DNA of 64,000 bases from Sporomusa sphaeroides DSM 2875 (GTDB lineage: Bacteria; Bacillota; Negativicutes; Sporomusales; Sporomusaceae). Position 1 is the stretch's first letter, and each line of letters opens with the position of its first letter. A program made the position numbers and the translations under genes. Location of the stretch: assembly GCF_001941975.2 (NCBI RefSeq), contig NZ_CP146991.1:576501-640500 (forward strand). The letters run 5' to 3'. Below the pieces are notes generated by a model. It made no database searches, was not told the origin of the DNA, and saw only the letters and a program-made list of their open reading frames with translations. Shown here piece by piece: positions 61,280 to 64,000 of this stretch.

Positions 61280-62412
61280 CAGGCTTCGCTCCCCTCATAT
61301 ACCCGCACTTCGCGATATAAAGTATCCCGTTCAACTGGAATATTGCCTGTTTCGCGAATAAAAGCGATAATCTCCTGCTTGCTGATGCCTATCGCCGTTT
61401 TGGCGCCTGCTGCATGCAGAATTTTTTCCTCCACTACCGTTCCGTCTAAATCATCAATGCCAAAGCCCATGGAAATCTGGGCAATGGGGACTGTCAGCAT
61501 AATCCAAAAGGCTTTGACATGATCAAAATTGTCCAGCATCAGGCGGCTGACAGCCAGCATCTTCAAATCCTCCCAGGCTGTTGTCCGCTTAAGGTCACTA
61601 AGCCCGGTGTTTTCCGGATGGAAGGGGAAGGGAATAAAAGCCTGGAAGCCGCCGGTTTCATCCTGCAACTGACGCAAGGTGAGTAAATGGTCAATTCGTT
61701 CTTCCGGGGTTTCCACATGCCCGTATAACATGGTAGCATTGCTGCGGATACCCAGCTGATGCGCCGTACGTGCCACTTCCAGCCATTCGGCGGCAGTAGC
61801 CTTATCCGGGCAGAGGATGTGCCGCACCCGGTCATTTAATATTTCCGCACCGCCCCCCGGCATGGAGTTTAAGCCGGCTTCCTTGAGAACGGTAAGCACT
61901 TCCCGGACAGACAGTTTGGCAATTTTGGCAAAATGGGCAATTTCCACCGCGGTAAAGGCTTTTATATGCAAAGCGGGAAACTCCCGGTGAATAACGCGGA
62001 TAATATCGGCGTAATAGGCAAACGGCTTGTCCGGATGCAACCCGCTGACAATATGCAGTTCGGTCATTTCCGGAGCATCGGCGACTGCCTGGCGGGCAAT
62101 GGCCAGAGCCTGTTCCGGCTCCATTACATAGGCCTGTGACGCATCGGCATCACAGCCAAAGGCGCATAGCTTGCAGCGGGCCTTGCAGACATTGGTGAGA
62201 TTAATGTGCCTGTTGACATTAAAATATACCTTATTGCCGGATTTGCGCTGTTTTACCAAACGAGCCAGCGCGCCGATCCGCAGTAACTCATTGCTGTTTA
62301 ACAGCAATAAGCCGTCGTCGCGCGTCAGCCGTTCTCCACCGGCCAGCTTCTGTTCAATGGATAGCAATTGATCTTCCAAGTAGCTCATCTCCTGATTCTG
62401 CTTCAGGTACAA
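61279..62412 (-). CDS. mqnE: Aminodeoxyfutalosine synthase
   Basis: 377 residues. Radical SAM motif CKARCKLC in NLTNVCKARCKLCAFGCD (about residue 80), then HIVSGLHPDKPFAYY, IKAFTAVEIAHFAK and LNSMPGGGAEIL. MqnE joins 3-enolpyruvylbenzoate with SAM to give aminodeoxyfutalosine. The first gene of the mqnE-mqnA-mqnC-MTAP operon. Start uncertain: TTG 62412 has AGGA only 2-3 bp upstream, and ATG 62388 directly abuts a GGAG; both are poor. mqnB and mqnD are not in the window. Confidence 0.94.
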   Translation of the reverse strand: MYLKQNQEMSYLEDQLLSIEQKLAGGERLTRDDGLLLLNSNELLRIGALARLVKQRKSGNKVYFNVNRHINLTNVCKARCKLCAFGCDADASQAYVMEPEQALAIARQAVADAPEMTELHIVSGLHPDKPFAYYADIIRVIHREFPALHIKAFTAVEIAHFAKIAKLSVREVLTVLKEAGLNSMPGGGAEILNDRVRHILCPDKATAAEWLEVARTAHQLGIRSNATMLYGHVETPEERIDHLLTLRQLQDETGGFQAFIPFPFHPENTGLSDLKRTTAWEDLKMLAVSRLMLDNFDHVKAFWIMLTVPIAQISMGFGIDDLDGTVVEEKILHAAGAKTAIGISKQEIIAFIRETGNIPVERDTLYREVRVYEGSEA

Positions 62413-62562
62413 TATCCTGACAAATTTCCGAATTTTGAAAAATACCTATACCTCTTCTGTGATGGAGTGGCGGATTCCTGCCATTACAGAATTTTTTCTA
62501 AGTTGCAGCAAACTGCAGGTGCCGGCTGGCAAGGCGGCGCTTACTTATTTTTCTGCTGGCGG

Positions 62563-62596
62563 CAAAATCCCACAGTTCCCGACTGTTGGGATTTTG
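62563..62596. terminator. Hairpin between mqn operon start and flagellar genes
   Basis: CAAAATCCCACAGT pairs with ACTGTTGGGATTTTG (one bulge). It lies in the 300-bp gap between the divergent mqnE and flgD; probably ends a transcript or insulates the flgD promoter. Nothing else is seen in the gap. Confidence 0.5.
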
Positions 62597-62709
62597 TCGT
62601 TATTTGGGGCAACTAATATTTTCTTAATAGATTATCAAACAAATAGTAAACACGCGAATGCGAAACTATTCATGGAGTATATCTCTCTACAATAAGGAGG
62701 AATAGCAAC

Positions 62710-63153
62710 ATGAGTATTAATTCTGTTTCCGGTTCAACAGCCTATTGGGCAGCCCCTACCTCAACTTCCACCAGCTCAACCGATAATTCCACCTTTGGCG
62801 ATTTCCAGTCATTCCTGCAGCTGCTGGCAACCGAATTGCAGTACCAGGACCCGGAAGACCCTGTTGACAGCACGGAATATGTGTCACAAATGGCTCAGTT
62901 TACTTCATTAAATCAATTGCAGACCATTTCTAACAGTGTGGACGCCGCTCAGGCATATGATCTGATTGGCAAAACCGTCACTTATACGGCGCTCAATGCT
63001 TCCGGCAATACTGTCAGCACTACCGGCAAGGTGGACTCGGTAACTATCAGCGGCGGGACGCCGTATTTGAATATCGGCGGCACGAAGGTTGCGATTAGCG
63101 CGGTTACCGAAGTCGCAGCCGGCGGCAGCACCGACAGCACGGCCGAGGTGTAA
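62710..63153 (+). CDS. flgD: Flagellar hook assembly protein FlgD
   Basis: 147 residues. The N-terminal signature FLQLLATELQYQDPEDPVDS with STEYVSQMAQFTSLNQLQTI is diagnostic of FlgD, the scaffold that lets hook subunits polymerise. The C-terminus is short (no full FlgD Ig/tudor region), as in many Firmicutes. RBS AAGGAGG is 8 bp before the ATG. flgE follows. Confidence 0.95.
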   Translation: MSINSVSGSTAYWAAPTSTSTSSTDNSTFGDFQSFLQLLATELQYQDPEDPVDSTEYVSQMAQFTSLNQLQTISNSVDAAQAYDLIGKTVTYTALNASGNTVSTTGKVDSVTISGGTPYLNIGGTKVAISAVTEVAAGGSTDSTAEV

Positions 63154-63258
63154 GACCTGTTTTCACAGGTATGAAAAAGTCAGCTGGACTCTGGGAAGAG
63201 GGGCTGGCGCCTATTTCTGAACGACTGAGGAAATAGCAATTTAGGAGGAAAACCTGCA

Positions 63259-64000
63259 ATGATGACTTCTATTTATTCCGGTGTCTCCGGCCTTAAAGCC
63301 CAACAAACCAAGCTAAATGTAATCGGTAATAATATTGCCAATGTCAATACCGCCGGCTACAAAGCGCAAACCGTGAGTTTTGCCGATCTGTTAAGTCAGA
63401 CACTCAGTGGCGCCACAGCGGCTAATACGACAACCAGCCAAGGCGGTACCAATGCCAAACAGGTTGGTACCGGGGTGGGTGTGGCGGCTACCACCACGAT
63501 CACTACTGTCGGCAGCACCCAGTCCACAGGTAATGCCAATGATGTATCCATCAGTGGTAACGGTTACTTTATTGTGCAGGGGGGCGGCAGCAGCAACTAT
63601 CAGTTTACCAGGGCGGGCAACTTTGGCGTGGATGCTGCCGGCAACTTAACGGTAAACGGTTATAATATCTGCGGCTGGTCGGATTTTACCATCGCGGCCG
63701 ACGGCTCCTATGTGTTTAATACCGACAAAGCGGTATCACCTTTGAATCTATTTTCTAACGGCAAGCAGGTACTGGCCGCCTCGGCCACGACAAAATCGAC
63801 CTTAACCGGTGCTATCGATGCCTCGGCCGAAGCCCAGGGAGTGACTCCTGCGACGGCGGCAACACTGGGCAGTGCGGACAATGCGACGGCTAACGCCACC
63901 GGTTTTACCTCAGTCAGTGATGATTTGAGTTCCCTGGCAGGAACGACAATTACCGTTAACGGTACTGCCGTTACGATTAATAGTGGTGATACCATTCAGA
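63259..64000 (+). CDS. flgE: Flagellar hook protein FlgE (3' truncated by window edge)
   Basis: At least 247 residues; open to the end of the window. The opening MMTSIYSGVSGLKAQQTKLN and VIGNNIANVNTAGYKAQ is the conserved flagellar rod/hook N-terminus, followed by GNGYFIVQGGG and FTRAGNFGVDAAGNL. From about residue 150 the sequence is Ala/Thr/Ser-rich, the variable hook surface region. ATG 63259 has TTAGGAGG about 9-10 bp upstream (ATG 63262 is also possible). Adjacent flgD supports FlgE rather than FlgF/FlgG. Confidence 0.93.
   Translation, partial: MMTSIYSGVSGLKAQQTKLNVIGNNIANVNTAGYKAQTVSFADLLSQTLSGATAANTTTSQGGTNAKQVGTGVGVAATTTITTVGSTQSTGNANDVSISGNGYFIVQGGGSSNYQFTRAGNFGVDAAGNLTVNGYNICGWSDFTIAADGSYVFNTDKAVSPLNLFSNGKQVLAASATTKSTLTGAIDASAEAQGVTPATAATLGSADNATANATGFTSVSDDLSSLAGTTITVNGTAVTINSGDTIQ

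Noticed and set aside
1-64000. CRISPR arrays, tRNA or rRNA genes, prophage
   Set aside because: No regularly spaced repeats, tRNA T-arm patterns or phage structural genes were seen; the only recombinase is the degraded one at 18.6-19.2 kb.

Overview
The window (about 48% GC by eye) looks like a chromosomal piece of an anaerobic, endospore-lineage Firmicute that has an outer membrane, i.e. a member of the Negativicutes, most likely Sporomusaceae (Sporomusa or a close relative). Reasons: CodY, RNase J and SpoIIE-type phosphatase (Firmicute markers) sit beside a TolC-type outer-membrane channel with a MacAB-type tripartite pump (needs an outer membrane), an oxygen-sensitive hybrid cluster protein, Fe-S aldo/keto reductase, futalosine-pathway menaquinone genes and flagellar genes. 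No rRNA, tRNA, phage or CRISPR array was recognised. The genus is inference.

Layout. 0-8 kb: end of an MFS carrier, an Fe-S aldo/keto reductase behind a MerR-type promoter, a ThrC-like PLP enzyme, a UPF0261/PEP-hydrolase-like pair, codY, and a PP2C phosphatase. 8-12.5 kb: three secreted proteins, two of which share a repeated domain, around a class III hybrid cluster protein with a Crp/Fnr-type promoter. 12.7-18.3 kb: MFS carrier, NitT/TauT-type ABC importer, BrnQ. 18.4-19.4 kb: a decayed tyrosine recombinase bracketed by two perfect 32-bp inverted copies of a palindromic site. 19.4-23.3 kb: a chemoreceptor and a GGDEF-EAL protein.

23.4-43.8 kb is the most striking region: a large catabolic locus with three different IlvD/Edd-type dehydratases, three PanB-type (ketopantoate hydroxymethyltransferase) enzymes, one DapA-type aldolase, a LarA-type nickel racemase/epimerase, a DUF1537 four-carbon acid-sugar kinase, an ACS-family MFS importer, an SDR dehydrogenase, a cupin-PocR-LytS sensor kinase with its AraC-type response regulator, and a PrpR-N sigma-54 activator next to a sigma-54 promoter. 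Each dehydratase lies next to an enzyme that can split (or build) a 2-oxo acid. I infer a pathway in which sugar acids (best guess tetronates) are dehydrated to 2-keto-3-deoxy acids and then cleaved; a PanB-type enzyme acting in reverse on 4-hydroxy-2-oxobutanoate would give pyruvate plus methylene-tetrahydrofolate, which an acetogen can feed straight into the Wood-Ljungdahl pathway. An 85-bp promoter region is duplicated in front of two of the dehydratases.

44-56.3 kb: RNase J, a small exported protein, an OmpR-type two-component system, a large sensory GGDEF-EAL protein, and the TolC-MacA-MacB export operon. 56.3-62.4 kb: DUF1540, AlkD-like and DUF1848 genes, then the minus-strand operon mqnE-mqnA-mqnC plus an MTAP-family phosphorylase (menaquinone by the futalosine route). 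62.7-64 kb: flgD and the start of flgE.

A dispersed palindromic repeat family (two copies of 66-67 bp, two of 232-233 bp that carry an extra insert) sits directly in front of, or between, several genes and explains several spurious reading frames. All identifications come from reading the sequence; no database search was run.
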